A DNA stretch of 64,000 bases from contig JAVTVX010000030.1 in the NCBI GenBank assembly GCA_033439265.1, positions 3,598,501-3,662,500 on the forward strand. The letters run 5' to 3'. The stretch comes from Dillenia suffruticosa (Eukaryota > Streptophyta > Magnoliopsida > Dilleniales > Dilleniaceae). This document shows, one piece after another, positions 48,693 through 61,400 of the stretch. The stretch's first letter is position 1. Each line of letters opens with the position of its first letter. The translations under genes were made by a program, and so were the position numbers. The notes below the pieces were generated by a model that saw only the letters and a list, made by a program, of their open reading frames with translations, made no database searches and had not been told where the DNA came from.

Positions 48693-49184
48693 TTAGAGGT
48701 CGATGGCGCTCGAATCAGCCACTGGGATGATGATATCGCAGACTAAGGCATAACAAGCATAAAGCATGATCACTGCAAATGCGAGCAAAACACTTGAAAT
48801 GAAGTAAATGTAAGTGTATCGCTCAAACCATATCTTGGCCAAGTTGACCTCGTCCTGGCCTGCTCCACGTAAAATGCGCCTAGTGAATTGGTACTTCAGG
48901 AGGTTCAAATCCTGTTTGGCGCGCATACTGACGAACTGATTGATGACATCACTGAGATATATTCCAAAAATTAGAGAAATAAGAAGGGAGAGCATAAAGG
49001 GCAACCACCAGTTAATGGGTTTCACTGAAGTGGAATGAGAGATGGAATTGAGAAGGATGAGTTGAAAGGCTAAGTAAGCAATGGTGATATAGGTTCCCTT
49101 CTTCACAATGGCATTGACACGCTTTCCCAGCCGATTGTTTATATCAGTGAACTCCTGATATAAAGTTCCAAGGTACTCTGCCAT
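48693..49184 (-). CDS. Membrane-protein family copy B2 (163 aa)
   Basis: Complete intronless frame on the - strand, ATG in ACCATGG. It has the same length and layout as the gene at 11957-12448: helix with GKRV, FQ at 40-41, WWLPF at 59-63, linker MRAKQDLN, GAGQDEV, segment 3 ending in LYACYALVC, tail DSSAIDL. A clean acceptor (TTATGTTTTAG before CACAGCCC) lies about 30 bases before the ATG, and the likely first exon is at 52048-52340. Most differences from the 12 kb copy change an amino acid and fall in the N-terminal helix, the loop before WW, and the region after segment 2, while segment 3 is almost unchanged. The gene sits at the left of a chimeric duplicated block (see 48636-52700). The frame is intact in spite of the rearrangement, which suggests it is still used. 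Confidence 0.8.
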   Translation of the reverse strand: MAEYLGTLYQEFTDINNRLGKRVNAIVKKGTYITIAYLAFQLILLNSISHSTSVKPINWWLPFMLSLLISLIFGIYLSDVINQFVSMRAKQDLNLLKYQFTRRILRGAGQDEVNLAKIWFERYTYIYFISSVLLAFAVIMLYACYALVCDIIIPVADSSAIDL

Positions 49185-50265
49185 GGTAGCTTGTTCCTCT
49201 TTCTCGTGTGTAGGGCTGTGCTAAAACATAATGAATCGATGAAGGTAATAATTGAATTATATACAATTAAATAAAAGACAAATAGAGGAAGCTAAGATAA
49301 GACTAAATTTATTGTCACTACGGTAACAGCTATGTATCTCTTGCTGGCATATGGTTAGCTGAGTTTAATTGCTCAATTCAGATCTGAGAGCCCAGAATAC
49401 CTTCACTAAAACAACAATAAGTGCCAAGCTAAAGTCCTGCAAGTATTCTCCATGCAAAGCACATCATTTTTCAAATTTCAAAGTACCGTGAGGCTTATAG
49501 ATAACTGTGTTCTGTACACTTGGTGAATAACCTATCCCTATCTATTCCACATGAGGTACAGACTAACAAGATAATAATGCATCATCCATCTTACAGCCTT
49601 TTTCATTTACTCAGTTGCTATCTTCCAATTTGTTTTTGTTTGGTTTTTAAGAATTCTATGCTTCAAATAAGTAAACACCCCAAATCAAAGTAAACCCTAA
49701 ATTTGAAGCAGGTGAAGCTGATCATCCCACCTTTATAATAAGTTTCTGCGCCTATCCTCAAACCCTTACCTAATAAAATGTCCGCATCCAACAAGCATAT
49801 CACAGTCACTACCTCAAAAAGTATTATGTGAAATTTCTTGGTCCCGTTGAAGTAAAGAAGATCTCCATAGAGTAAATTCAAACACAACTCAAAAGTTTCT
49901 TCCCAGACTCCTACCCCAGCCTACCCTCAAAATAAAAATGTGCTCTTTATTAGCAGAAGGTTTGAAAAGACATTTAAGAGATGTTTAGCCCCCAGGGTCT
50001 ATAATATAATATCTCCACATAACCTAAGACTACAATTAGCTCCAATCTGATGGATACTTCTATATATATGCAACAGCTATAACCCACCTACTCAAGTTGT
50101 GGACAAAGAAAAATAACAAAGTATTTAGATCAAGACCTACAAGGAAGAGATCCAGAATATCAAGCGAGGAGTCCAATGAATATGCATACATATATATATA
50201 TATACACACAAAAGAGCGCACAACACAAACAACAACAACAACAAAAACAAGGCTTAATCCCAAAT

Positions 50266-50308
<43 letters not shown>

Positions 50309-50994
50309 GTGGGAAAAGAGGGGATCTTGGAAGGAAAACCCTACAAAGAACCCCCTCATAATATTTAATGATGCGCAGCTATAACTCAAAATGCTTCCAT
50401 GTACTCAACAATTATTGTTGTGGAAGGCAATCTTAAGGGCTGGGAGAGAAATTAATTTGCATTAATGTTATTACTTCCACGAAATGGAGACATGTTGTCA
50501 CATGTTTTACTAATAGTATTGCCTATATGATGAGATATAACATTTACTATTAAATTAATTGTGGATATCTTTGTTTTTGAGAACCTTAACTATATTCACT
50601 TTGGACAACTAAATATTCTTAAAGAAGCACTTCAATTCACTCAGGCAAGCACCTATCATGAAATGAGCACCTTTGGGCAACAGAGGTTCATAACACTAAA
50701 AGGCACAGTCTTTGACATGCTAAACAGAAACACCAACGTACACATTGAAGGCACTCTAAAATCAATGCCAGGGTAAAACACAATATGTTAAGACTTTTAA
50801 ATTGAACTGCTGATCCACATCATACCCCCCTTAGAGTAAAAGGCTCAGAGAGATGGCAAAAAATTAAGAGTTCTAAACTAAATATTGGGTAAAAAGGTCA
50901 GAGATACCAGGGTCTCTAGAATCCATAGAAAGAATAGTAAGATTTCTTTTCCCCAAAAATAATTCAAACCATAGCTGGAAGGATTAGGTTCCTC

Positions 50995-51235
50995 ACTGCC
51001 ATGCAACAGCTTGAACTCCTCTAAGGCCACAACTCAATGTAGAATGTACACACCCTTTGAAGGCACCCAAGTTGCATGAAGCCAAGAGTAAAGATGACTC
51101 CCATAAACGAATTGGTCATGGACAATAAAGAAACAAATGGTCAACATCCTCTAGCACCCTTTTACACAAAAGGCACCAGGATACAAGAGTGATCCCCCCT
51201 TTTGAAGACGTTTTTTGGTTTAAGATTCTTCTCTT
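50995..51235 (-). mobile_element. Second copy of the LINE scrap
   Basis: Same VDHLFLHC-type stretch as at 45340-45610, carried along by the segmental duplication rather than by a separate insertion. Confidence 0.5.
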
Positions 51236-52047
51236 AGTTGATTCCCAAGCAAGAAGAAGTCACCTTTTTTGTTTGACTAGGAGCGAGGTAGAGGTTTTCC
51301 AAATTGATTTCTATCCTTCCATGTCCATCATTACGTCTGTCAGAACTTCATAGAGTTTCTTTCATTTTAATTAGTACAGAAAACCTATACTTACCCTCTA
51401 TGCAAGCCACATAATCTATCCTTGCTAGCAGAGAAGAATATTTTATAAAGACCCAATATTTACCCTCTATGTGACTAAGAAACAAAGTATGCACAAAAAC
51501 AGCAATCAACTATAAACCTTAAGTCACACAGCAAATGAGATAGGTGGTAACATTAAATATCTGGATGCAATTCTATGGAATTAAAAATGAAAAAAAAGGG
51601 AAAAAGAAAAAAGGAAGGAAGCAAACGGGAAGTTACAAATTCAAGATAAACTAAAATAAAATAAAATAAAATAAAATAAAAAAATAAACAGCCAAGTAAT
51701 GTGCATTTTGTATACAATGCATTTTATATTTCTTAAAACCATTTGGGTCACTATAAAACATTAATTTCATACGGCCGAACAGAAATTTCTCCGTTCAATA
51801 AACAATCTTAGGCCAATATAGAAAAGGAAAACAGAGAAATTATTTATGGCAAGTGATTTAACATGACAAACAAATAAACACAAAGCAAACAAAGAGGACA
51901 GGAAGAACCAGTAGAACAATATTGCCCATGAATGCGCATTACTATCTCCAGTTCAAAGTTGAAATTCCTTTAATTTCCAGCAAAGATTAAACTCAATACG
52001 TAAAATCGAACCAAATTCACAAAAAATAGAAATTCAATTTCACATAC

Positions 52048-52340
52048 CTAAAACAATCTGAGATTTAAGATCAAACTGGGGAAGAATTCTAGTCTAGATT
52101 CACTAATTCGAAACCCTAGCTGGAGGGGGAGAGAGGGAAAGCACAAAGAGAGAGATGCACGGAGGGACTGTCTTTTCTGAGAGGAATATGAGAAGCCACA
52201 ACCGATGCCTGACGGGGGAAGCGTGGGAGAGGCTAGGTTTTGAGCACTTTGTCCGGAGCGATCGATAGGGCAATGCAAATTTGATTGGATTGTTCCGACC
52301 ATTAAAAAAATAAATAAATAAATAGAGGAAAAACAAGGTC
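52048..52340 (-). promoter_or_regulatory. Duplicated promoter and 5' untranslated exon, now upstream of the 48.7 kb gene
   Basis: Near-identical copy of 46373-46665. On the - strand there is a CTATTTATTTATTTA TATA-like run, then a leader with CTCTCTCT, and a donor TTTTAG then GTATGTGAAAT (exon end at 52048). The next gene downstream on this strand is the 163-residue membrane protein at 49184, preceded by a good acceptor, so I infer that this exon splices to it. In the other copy the next downstream exon is that of the RF2-like gene. Confidence 0.45.
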
Positions 52341-52411
52341 GGTTTGGACCTAAATATTCCCATCCGTTTAATCCGAACCGGGCCGGGGGGCGTAGTTGAT
52401 GACGGGTCGGA

Positions 52412-54160
52412 TGTAACAACTTGACATTGGTTGGACATTTCAAATGCAACTGTTAAATGTAAGAAATAATTAAAGTAATTAAACTAAACTATAATAACAA
52501 GATTGATTAGATTAGATAGGTTGGTTGAATAACCAATCCACAAGGCAATGAGATTTGTGATATTCTCATTTTCTTTCTCTGTCTAATTCTTTTCTCCCTC
52601 TAACTTCCCTCTCTTCTTCTCCCCCTCTCCACTGCTCTCTCTCTTTTTCTATCTCCCTCTTCTTTCTTTCCTATTTTTCCACCTTCTTTCTAATTCTTTC
52701 TTAAGCCATTCATTTTCCCCACTCAGCAGTCGACTGGATTTGGAGTACAGCCTTCTCGATTAACTAATTAAGGACAGTGATCAACCTTCAAAGCTCCACA
52801 GTTGACCGGTTGAAGTAACCATTCGACTAGCAAGATCGCAGAGGCTATGACAAGTTGGTATCGAAGCTCATGTTTTTCGATGAATTTTGAAAAAGTGACA
52901 AATGACATCTGGTATGAAACTATCACCTAAATCAGAAAAAATTATTTCCGATTGATATAAAGAATGGAATAATTTAACCAGATAATTGATGAATACAATC
53001 AAAAGCTAAATGTTTTTATGGCCAGAATTGACGATAAATTTAATATCATTATAAACATACTAAACAAAGACAATTCTGAACACCAAATTGTTACTTCTTC
53101 AAAAGCTGATAATTTAATTCAGAAGTTGTCGATTATCAACTCTCAAAGCAAGACCATTGAAACCGTTGAACCTATGAAGAAGCTTAGGACTCTTGTATAT
53201 AGTTATCTTTCAACTTTAGTTGCAGTTGATTAAGCACCTTTGTTTGCAAATACTGTTAATACTACTTGTTCAGGAAATAGTGAAGATAATGCATCAAAAC
53301 CATTTAGACCAAGTATTCATAACTTTCCTTGAATTCCAGCAATTTCTTGCATCATCAAATTGCTACATATAAGGAAGCCCAGTCAAAATCCAGCTTCTGC
53401 CCTGTATTTTCTATATTCACAGGGAAAAATTCTTCACCAAGAAAAGTTTTTCCTAATCTCACTCATCTCTATTTTCCTCCCAACTACTTTCTCTGTAACT
53501 CAAATCAAATATATTATTTAATTTCATCACCTTATTTCTCAATACAAATGCAAGTTTCGGTATAAAAATTCAAAAATTTTATAAAATCTCAAATTTTTTT
53601 GATTTTTTTCATCCTTGATAACAATGATGCTTTTAATGGAGGAAAAAATTGTAACAACCTGACATTAGTTCAGCATTTCAAATGCAACGGTTAAGTATCA
53701 CTAACTAAAATAGTTGAAATAGTTAAACCAAACTATAATAATAAAATTAATTAGAGTAGTTAACTTGGTTGAATAATCAATCCACAAAGTGCATAAATAA
53801 TCAGCTGTAATCTGGAATGAGCAGGCAATGAGATTTGTGATGTTCTCCCCTTCCATCTATGTTTTTCTCTCCCTTTGTTTCTGATCCTTTTCTCCTTCTA
53901 ACCCCTCTCTATTCTTCTCTCCCTCTATGCTGCTTTCTTTCTCTTCTTTCTTTCCTATTTTCCAACCTTCTTTCTAATTCTTTCTTTAGCCATATTCATT
54001 TCTCCCGCTCAGCAGCCGATCAGATTTGGAGTATAGCCAACCACCACCCCCTTCTCGGTTGATTGATTAAGGACAGTGGTCAGCCATCAAAGCTCCACAG
54101 TTGACTGGTTGAAGTAACCATTCAATTGGCAAGATCACAGAGGCAGTTTGGCCCAAGTCT
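52412..54160 (+). mobile_element. Compact LTR retroelement without recognisable genes (TRIM/LARD-like)
   Basis: The left LTR, about 52412-52852, starts TGTAACAACTTGACATTGG and ends in CA. It is followed by a primer-site-like TTGGTATCGAAGC. The interior of about 800 bases has no recognisable gag or pol. The purine tract AATGGAGGAAAAAA lies just before the right LTR (53650 to about 54160, starting TGTAACAACCTGACATTAG). The LTRs share long blocks but also carry small insertions, so the element is not recent. A small open frame inside (53018-53233) matches nothing I know. Confidence 0.65.
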
Positions 54161-55349
54161 AGGATTGGCTATTAGGCTAGTTTTTTAGCACAGTCCAATC
54201 CAGCTCTCTCCCTCTCTTCTTCTTCTTCTTCTTCTTTTAGGGTTAGAGGCAGTACATACGGTATGCAAAATATGAGATTACGAGATTATCTGATAAATAG
54301 AAAGAAACTTTTTAATACAAATATTTTTATTTTTTAAAATATTTCTTAATTTTGAAATATCTCAATACGTTAAATTGATTAATATTTATATAAAAAATCT
54401 TATATTTTTATATTTACAAATTTTTTGTATTTAATAAATTATTTACTTATTTAATTATAATTTTTTATTTTATATTATTTGTCTTATGCTTAATAATTAC
54501 ATATTTGATCATTTTAGATTTTCATTATAAAATATGATTATTCTATTATTTTTATAAAATAATTAATATTATATAAAAATTTGTATATTTTTATATTTAC
54601 GTGTTTTCTCATATATTCATTTTTTGTATTTTTATAAAATATAATTTTTCTATATCATTTTATAACTATTTACGTTTTTCATCCGACTTAAATTACAAAC
54701 AAAATATTGTATCCTCAAATTTTTTGATGAGTTCAATGTCATAAAGTTGATACAATATGCAAAAATACCTTCCTATACTTTAGATCACTTTGTAAAATAC
54801 CTTCCTCAACTTTCTGCGGTAAATTATCTTGTCCTTTGAATTAAGTAAAATGGATCCTTCCTTAGATATTCTTTGCTGCTTTCTTTTGTACTCTTTTTTT
54901 TTTTTTTATTACATAAGAGTCGTGAAATTATGAAAATATATATGTCTATAAAAATTTAAATATTAAATTAAAAAAAAAATATTTCAATAAAAACTCTTTA
55001 TCACTCGGTATCTTTACAAAAACTTCTCTTCTACTCTCTTATACTTTCCATGCTTATCGCTCGGGTTATCATTGATTGTGCCAAGGACTGGTACCAAGCT
55101 TATGAGCCATTTGGAGAAGGAATCCACAATCTAACATGTAACAAGAGAGAAACAAAATTCCTTTCAAATAAATTCAAAACAACTTCCCAATTAACAGATA
55201 TGTTCCTCTTTCTCTTCTTTGCACAGATCAGATTTTTTCTCCCTTCACATTCGAGATTTTATTGGAAAAACAAATTTCCCAAAGAATTTCATGAAATTTA
55301 TTTAGATTTTGATTCGCTCATTTTAAGAGGGAGATCTATTTCCATTGAT

Positions 55350-55515
55350 TTTTTTTTTTCATCATCGGTATTCGAGTTTTATCCGATTAATTCAATTTGA
55401 ATATTATGAGACCTATTTTAAGTATTGGTTCTTTCAAATCTTTTTTTATCATTCTCAAAACTTAAACTCAAGAGTTCTGTTGAGTAAATAGAGTGTCCGA
55501 TCACTTAACCTAAAA
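55350..55515 (+). repeat. Short dispersed repeat, copy 5
   Basis: CATCGGTATTCGAGTTTTAT, CCGATTAATTCAATTTGAA, GAGACCTATTTTAAGTATTG and the end CCGATCACTTAACC. Confidence 0.5.
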
Positions 55516-55665
55516 AAATTAATTCTATTTCCATTGATCGGTCCCTAAAGATTTTGTCTAACCATGCATCGATATAGTGCATCATTCTCATCCACTATTA
55601 AGGGAGAGATTGAGTGGCTTTGATTCATAGCAGTCAAAGGTTGCTTGGTGTGAATCTATGGGTTG

Positions 55666-55776
<111 letters not shown>

Positions 55777-57475
55777 GAGATTAGAGAAGACAAAAGTTAA
55801 ATATTGTAATCTATGATTGATTATTATAATCTTCTCTTATATATTCAAGTATCTTTTTATTTATACTATAAAAAATTTGAAATATACGATATTCATCCTA
55901 AAAATAGATAGCATTGAAATGAACTAGATAAGGTTGAGAGGTTTACAAACAATTTTAATAATATTTTTTGAACTCAGATTTCAATCAAGTTAAGCCAGTG
56001 TTTTGTATATGTAATTTTAGAAGAAGTTTAAATGGAAAGAGAAGACAAAAGCGTCCAAAAAAATGGTTCTGTCCAAACCTGCTAAAAAATAAGTAAATGA
56101 GATACCGCTTAATACACACGAACATAAGGCTCTTATGTAATAGATAATTAGTCTAATAAGATGAGATATTATAATTTTTTAATCAAATCTTGAATTTAAA
56201 ATTTAAAAATAAAAAACATTATATTAAAAAAATCATTTTTTAAATAAAATTCTTATAAATATTTGAATCATTATAATATAGATTTAAATATCAATAATAA
56301 TAAAAAAAAAAGAGTTCTAAAAAGATAATTAATTGATCATAATCTCGACTCTAATCCTAATACCCAAAGGCCAAGTCAATAAGATTAATGGGTCATCATC
56401 CCCGATTAGGAAGGGAACCCCAACAGGATGGACCATCAAGAGTCCAGAGCATGGTCGGCTCTAATCCAACCATGAATGGGGTTTTGGCTGGTTTAAGCTA
56501 TTTGTAAGCCGTTGGAATCTCCATTCGCACGACCTACCCAGCTCTGGCTTGAATCAAACACAATCAATTGGCTAATTAATGTCTCTACTACCCAGGAATA
56601 TTGTGGGGTCCTGTCCCATATCTTATCGGGTACATAGAAGAAAGGGCAATGCATGTGACGTGTTTGGCACAATAAAAAATGAAAATTGTGCTCTTCTCCC
56701 AAAATCGAATGCGGCTCAAATGGTTTATTTGATTGAGTTATTATTATTATTATTTTTTTATTTTTACTAATTAAAAATGGGTGATAGTGGGGGTAATTGT
56801 TACTTTTATGATGGTAGAAATTTCAATCACTTGCCATTATATATATGGTAAAAAATTTATCAATAAATATAATAACTCACAAATAATATAAATATCGACA
56901 AATTTTATATATATTGAAAATCATTTTAATGTATTTTAAAAATCAACCTTTCTGTTTTATATAAGAAAATTTATATTTTTATCATTTAAATTAAAATTAA
57001 AATATATTACTATAAAACTCTCGATCAGTGTATGATAAGTCATAATTATATTCATTAAAAACTTTAATTTGGTAATCTTTGTAATAATATTTAAAATGCA
57101 ATGAGACACTCCTTAAAATTTCTAACAAAATTATATATCTAATTTTAAAAATTACCTCTGAATTTTTTTTTTACTTTATTAAAAATGATAACATTATTGT
57201 AAAAATTATAACTTTGCGTATATTTTATTTTTTTTCCCGATTCGCCCCATCTTAATTCTCGTTTCATGCACCCCTGAAAGGGGTATAATGGTCCATACGA
57301 AAACAATCGGCTGCAATTAGAAAGGGACAATTCCCGTCGGGTTTTAAAATTGCACCAGCAGAGGGGAAGTGTGCGCAAATGGCAGGCCAACTACCGCTGC
57401 AATAAATACTGTCTTTTTCACTTGTAATTAACTCCAAAACCGCACTTCCCCCAACCCCAACTTTTCTTATTCCTC

Positions 57476-57477
57476 AC

Positions 57478-57522
<45 letters not shown>
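57476..57522 (+). repeat. CT microsatellite in the ABIL1 leader or promoter
   Basis: About 47 bases of CT with two interruptions, 108 bases before the ATG at 57631. CT-rich leaders are common in plant genes. Confidence 0.85.
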
Positions 57523-57523
<1 letters not shown>

Positions 57524-57630
57524 CTCTCACCAAAAACCTAACATTTAACAATCATGAACTAATCTTACATAATTTAATCCAAACTTATTAACTCATTCTT
57601 GACAGCCATTTTCAATCATCGAAGAGAGAG

Positions 57631-58377
57631 ATGGTGGATTTGGAGCAGTCGAGGACGGAGAATCCGATGACATTCGATGAAGTCTCCATGGAAAGGAGCA
57701 AGAGCTTCGTCAAAGCCTTGCAGGTTTTTTTGTTCCCAGTCTTTCCTGGAGTTGATCTCATCTTGCTGTTCTCAGATCTAGTTTTCATTAGTCTCTTCTT
57801 GACTGTTTGATTTATCCTTAGTTTAATATTTTTGTGTCTGCTGATGTTGTCTTTGTGTGACTTAAATTTGAGTGAATTTTGTCTAATCCTAGAAAATGTT
57901 TCAGTTCCTTGCAAATCGTCAATTTTCCTACGTTCAACGTGTAAGTCAAGGGTTTGTTTGGATGAGGAAATGTTTTTGGATAGCAACGGTCGGATAAAAG
58001 CATATCCGTTAATATATTTCAGATAGTTACCGATGATTTATTCATTTATTTTTATTTTTGTTTTAGTTTAGTTTATTTTATTTATTTATATAATTTTCTT
58101 TATTCTTTATTATTTTTCATTATTTTTTTTAATTATTATTTTTCTATCTTTTCTAAATTTGTTTGTGATCGACAATTTGTTGACGTTGTTATATATCCAC
58201 CGCCACCAAAAAGAAATGAAATGTAAATCAAGCTCATCAAGACATATTTGGGCACATACACTTGGTTTTTTTCCATGTCAAAAAAAAACTATAATCCAAA
58301 AGTTATAAATCGAGCACCTTTGTTTGCATAAGAGTTGACAGATTAAATCAAGTTGAGCAATTTATTTGGATCCAATC

Positions 58378-58430
<53 letters not shown>

Positions 58431-61400
58431 TTCTAGACTTACAAGTTAAATTGAGATAAGTCTTACACTCAACACAATCAACCAAAGCCGCATCAAATGA
58501 AAACCCAGTTCGAGGACCCAACAAACATCAGGAGCATCCACAACAACATTAGAATTATTTATCATTGTCTTTCGCTTTTTCTTCTTCTTTGTTTTCTTCT
58601 TCCCTTTCTTATTTTCCCAATCAGCAGAGACCTCATAATGGCAAGTAATGAAACCTGAGTAGTATAACTTCATCATTGGTGCTGAAAACTAGACGAGAGT
58701 ATTCTAAAAAGGATTTGGTGCTCACCAAATTGAGTGAGAGAGAGAGAGAGAGAGAGAGAGTGCAATAGCAATGGATTGAAGAGTGAGCACCAAATTGGGT
58801 ACGAAAGCTGCAATTGAAATTGCTAGGGGTTGAAGAGTGAGCATCAAATTGAAGAGAGATAGAATGGAGAGAGAGAACCAAATTAGGGAGAGAGAGAGGG
58901 AGAGCGATGGAAGCTTTCTAGAGGCACTGTGTTTTCCAAAATGTGGAAAACTTTGGAGAAGCTCAAACTTTGCCAAAGATAGTTATAATTGGGAAGAAGG
59001 AAAATTCATTTTCTTTTTTCCATTTTGGAAAATATTGCATTTGAACATAAACTTCCTTTCAAGTATATTCAAAGTCCCCCCCCCCCCCAGTTTTCTTAGA
59101 AAATTGGAGCAATACTCTGTTTTTGAGCAGCCCTTGAATTGTTGGGAAAGTCCTTTTAGCTTTCCTAGGTTGTAACACCATTAATGTTGGAAGTCCTTCG
59201 TTGAGGATAACTCAATGGCTCATTTGTGCAATATTGGTAGCACAATACTGTAACTAGAAAGTCATTATTGAAGAAAATAGGGGTAGTGATGGTTTACGGT
59301 CATGGTTACAGTTCCTTGCCGCATCTTGCAAAATCCTTCTAAGCTTTTGCAAAGTTGTAATTCTGTTGATGTTGGATGTGCCCAGTTGTGGATGATAAAC
59401 TTTCAATTGCCTAATTGTGTGCAATTGCTCTAACAGTATCACCAATTTGAGTGGGACTAGTGTCGAAAATTGGGGCTACTTTCATGATAGTTCAAGGTTG
59501 CAATTATTAGATTACTCAAACCCCTTCAGTGCTATCTGTTGGGTACCCAAGATGTGATATTTCAGAAGCAATTGAAGCTATAAGGATAGCAAGAGAAGAC
59601 ATTAGCAAAGAAAGATGGGGAAAAGAACGCAAAACTAGGGAACCCATACCAAATGTTATAAGCAATTCAATTTACAACAAAATTTGTACAACTAGATACA
59701 AAATGGTGGCATAATTTTTCAAAATTCAAAAAGTTTGGACTCCGAGTGACATGTGGTTAACAGCATGATCTAATGTACAAAAAATGGAATGTTTGAAAAA
59801 TTGGTTGGTTGTATAGTTATGGGACTGATTTTACTAAGTGCAGCATGTACCTCTAATCACCCAAGAAACTTGTGATACTTTCTGCTAGCATATGGACACA
59901 GTGACCAGCTGAAGATTTTCTGAGCATCTAAGCTGTTTTTTATTTATTTTATTTTATCGATTTTTTATCTTGCCTTATATGTCACAGGGGCCAAGTAATA
60001 GTAGGCCCTTGGAAATTTAAGGGACGGAATATTTTAGAGCTGGGAGGCTGCCAAAGCATGCTCCTTATCCCCCACCACTTCCTAGCTAGCCAGTGATTCT
60101 GCAGCCAATGAATTGCATGAAGTTTTTTTTTTTGTTGGGGGGGGGGGGGGAAGGGATTCTTTAGGCGGAGGCATAATAGCAACCAGTGAACCTTTCTGCT
60201 GGAATTGTTTTCTTTGGTTGTTCTTAGAGATATGGAGCTTGGATTGCATATACAAAAGTGATGGAAAACTTTCTGATGTCATTTTTCAACCTTTCCACTG
60301 TAGAGCCTGTTATAGGATATATAAAAAACCTAGAGTTTGTGACTCTTTATCTGGGAAAATTGGGGGTTATGCTGACAGAGCAGGTTATGCTGACAGTTTC
60401 TTGGACACAATTTGCTGCGGGAGTATATGTTGTCACTAAACTTTTTTTCTTTTATTTTTTGGGCTTATAGGGGTTGTAGCTGACAGAATGTTTTGCTATG
60501 ATAATGAAAGATCTCACATGCATTGAAAGTTAATTTAGTTTTTGAACGTCTGTGCATTAGCTCAATTTTCATTTCACCTCCTCGATCGATGTGTTAGATT
60601 TTGTGATGTCTTTCTATTTTCTTCCCAGTTGCTCCGCGTTTGTGCTTTTAGTAGTTTTCTTTATTTCTTTTGGTGCCTATGATTGTCTACTATTGCGATT
60701 TGATCCCACATTCTAATTGTGCTATTGTTGATGACCTTTATGAGTATTTTTGTAATCTGAGAACAAAGCAAGTCTGATAAGTTAGAGAAGTTTGTAAGCA
60801 TAATAATATTCGGATCAGGGTCTACCAACGCTGATTATGTCAGGTTATTCTCTTGGAAACAGCAGTATCTCAGTAATGTTCCTTTTACACGCTTGCACCA
60901 GTTTGATACAGGACTTAAAACCTTTGGTTTGAACAAATAATTCATTGCTGTTGTAATTTTTGTTTCTTTCCCTTTCCTCTTCGTGGAGATTCTTGAAACA
61001 ATAAATGTCACCCTTCTTTCAATAAGGATTCCAGGACAGCAGTACTGAATATCAATTAATTGGATGGTTATTTCAGGAGCTCAAAAATCTAAGACCTCAG
61101 CTTTATTCTGCTGCAGAATACTGTGAAAAATCTTATCTTAATAGCGAGCAGAAACAGATGTAAGTTTACTTCGTAATTGTTTTTCACCTGCTGGAGATCC
61201 ATGAGAAATCATATACAGAAATAATTTGTTCTTTTGAACTTGCACTGAACCACCTAACCAATTCTTCTGGGCCAGATCACTAGTGGAGCTGAAATTTCAT
61301 TAATGTTTTCCCGTCTCTTTCCTCTTCGTATACATTCTATAATAGTCCTGCAAAGCGAAATTAGCTCATGAGTTAGAAGCAAGTCCCATGTAATAGAACA

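Larger units (their letters stand above)
48636..52700. repeat. Chimeric duplicated block (S1 + S2)
   Basis: 48636-50080 matches 11904-13350, and 50085-52700 matches 44435-47016. The switch happens at GCTATAACCCACCTACTCAA (near 50084): the left half of that string continues the first source, the right half the second. So the block was put together from two places that are 31 kb apart in this window, or the first source lost the second half. Confidence 0.8.

Noticed and set aside
50561-50776. 71-residue open frame (starts MDIFVFENLNYIHFGQ)
   Set aside because: The duplicated counterpart near 44.9-45.1 kb is interrupted by a stop and differs without favouring silent changes; no domain recognised. 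It is intron sequence in both gene models.
53018-53233. 71-residue open frame inside the compact LTR element
   Set aside because: No similarity to known retroelement proteins that I can recognise; too short to support a gene call.
55050-55400. 116-residue open frame on the + strand
   Set aside because: No recognisable domain, no clear promoter or intron signals, Phe/Ser-rich translation typical of AT-rich spacer.
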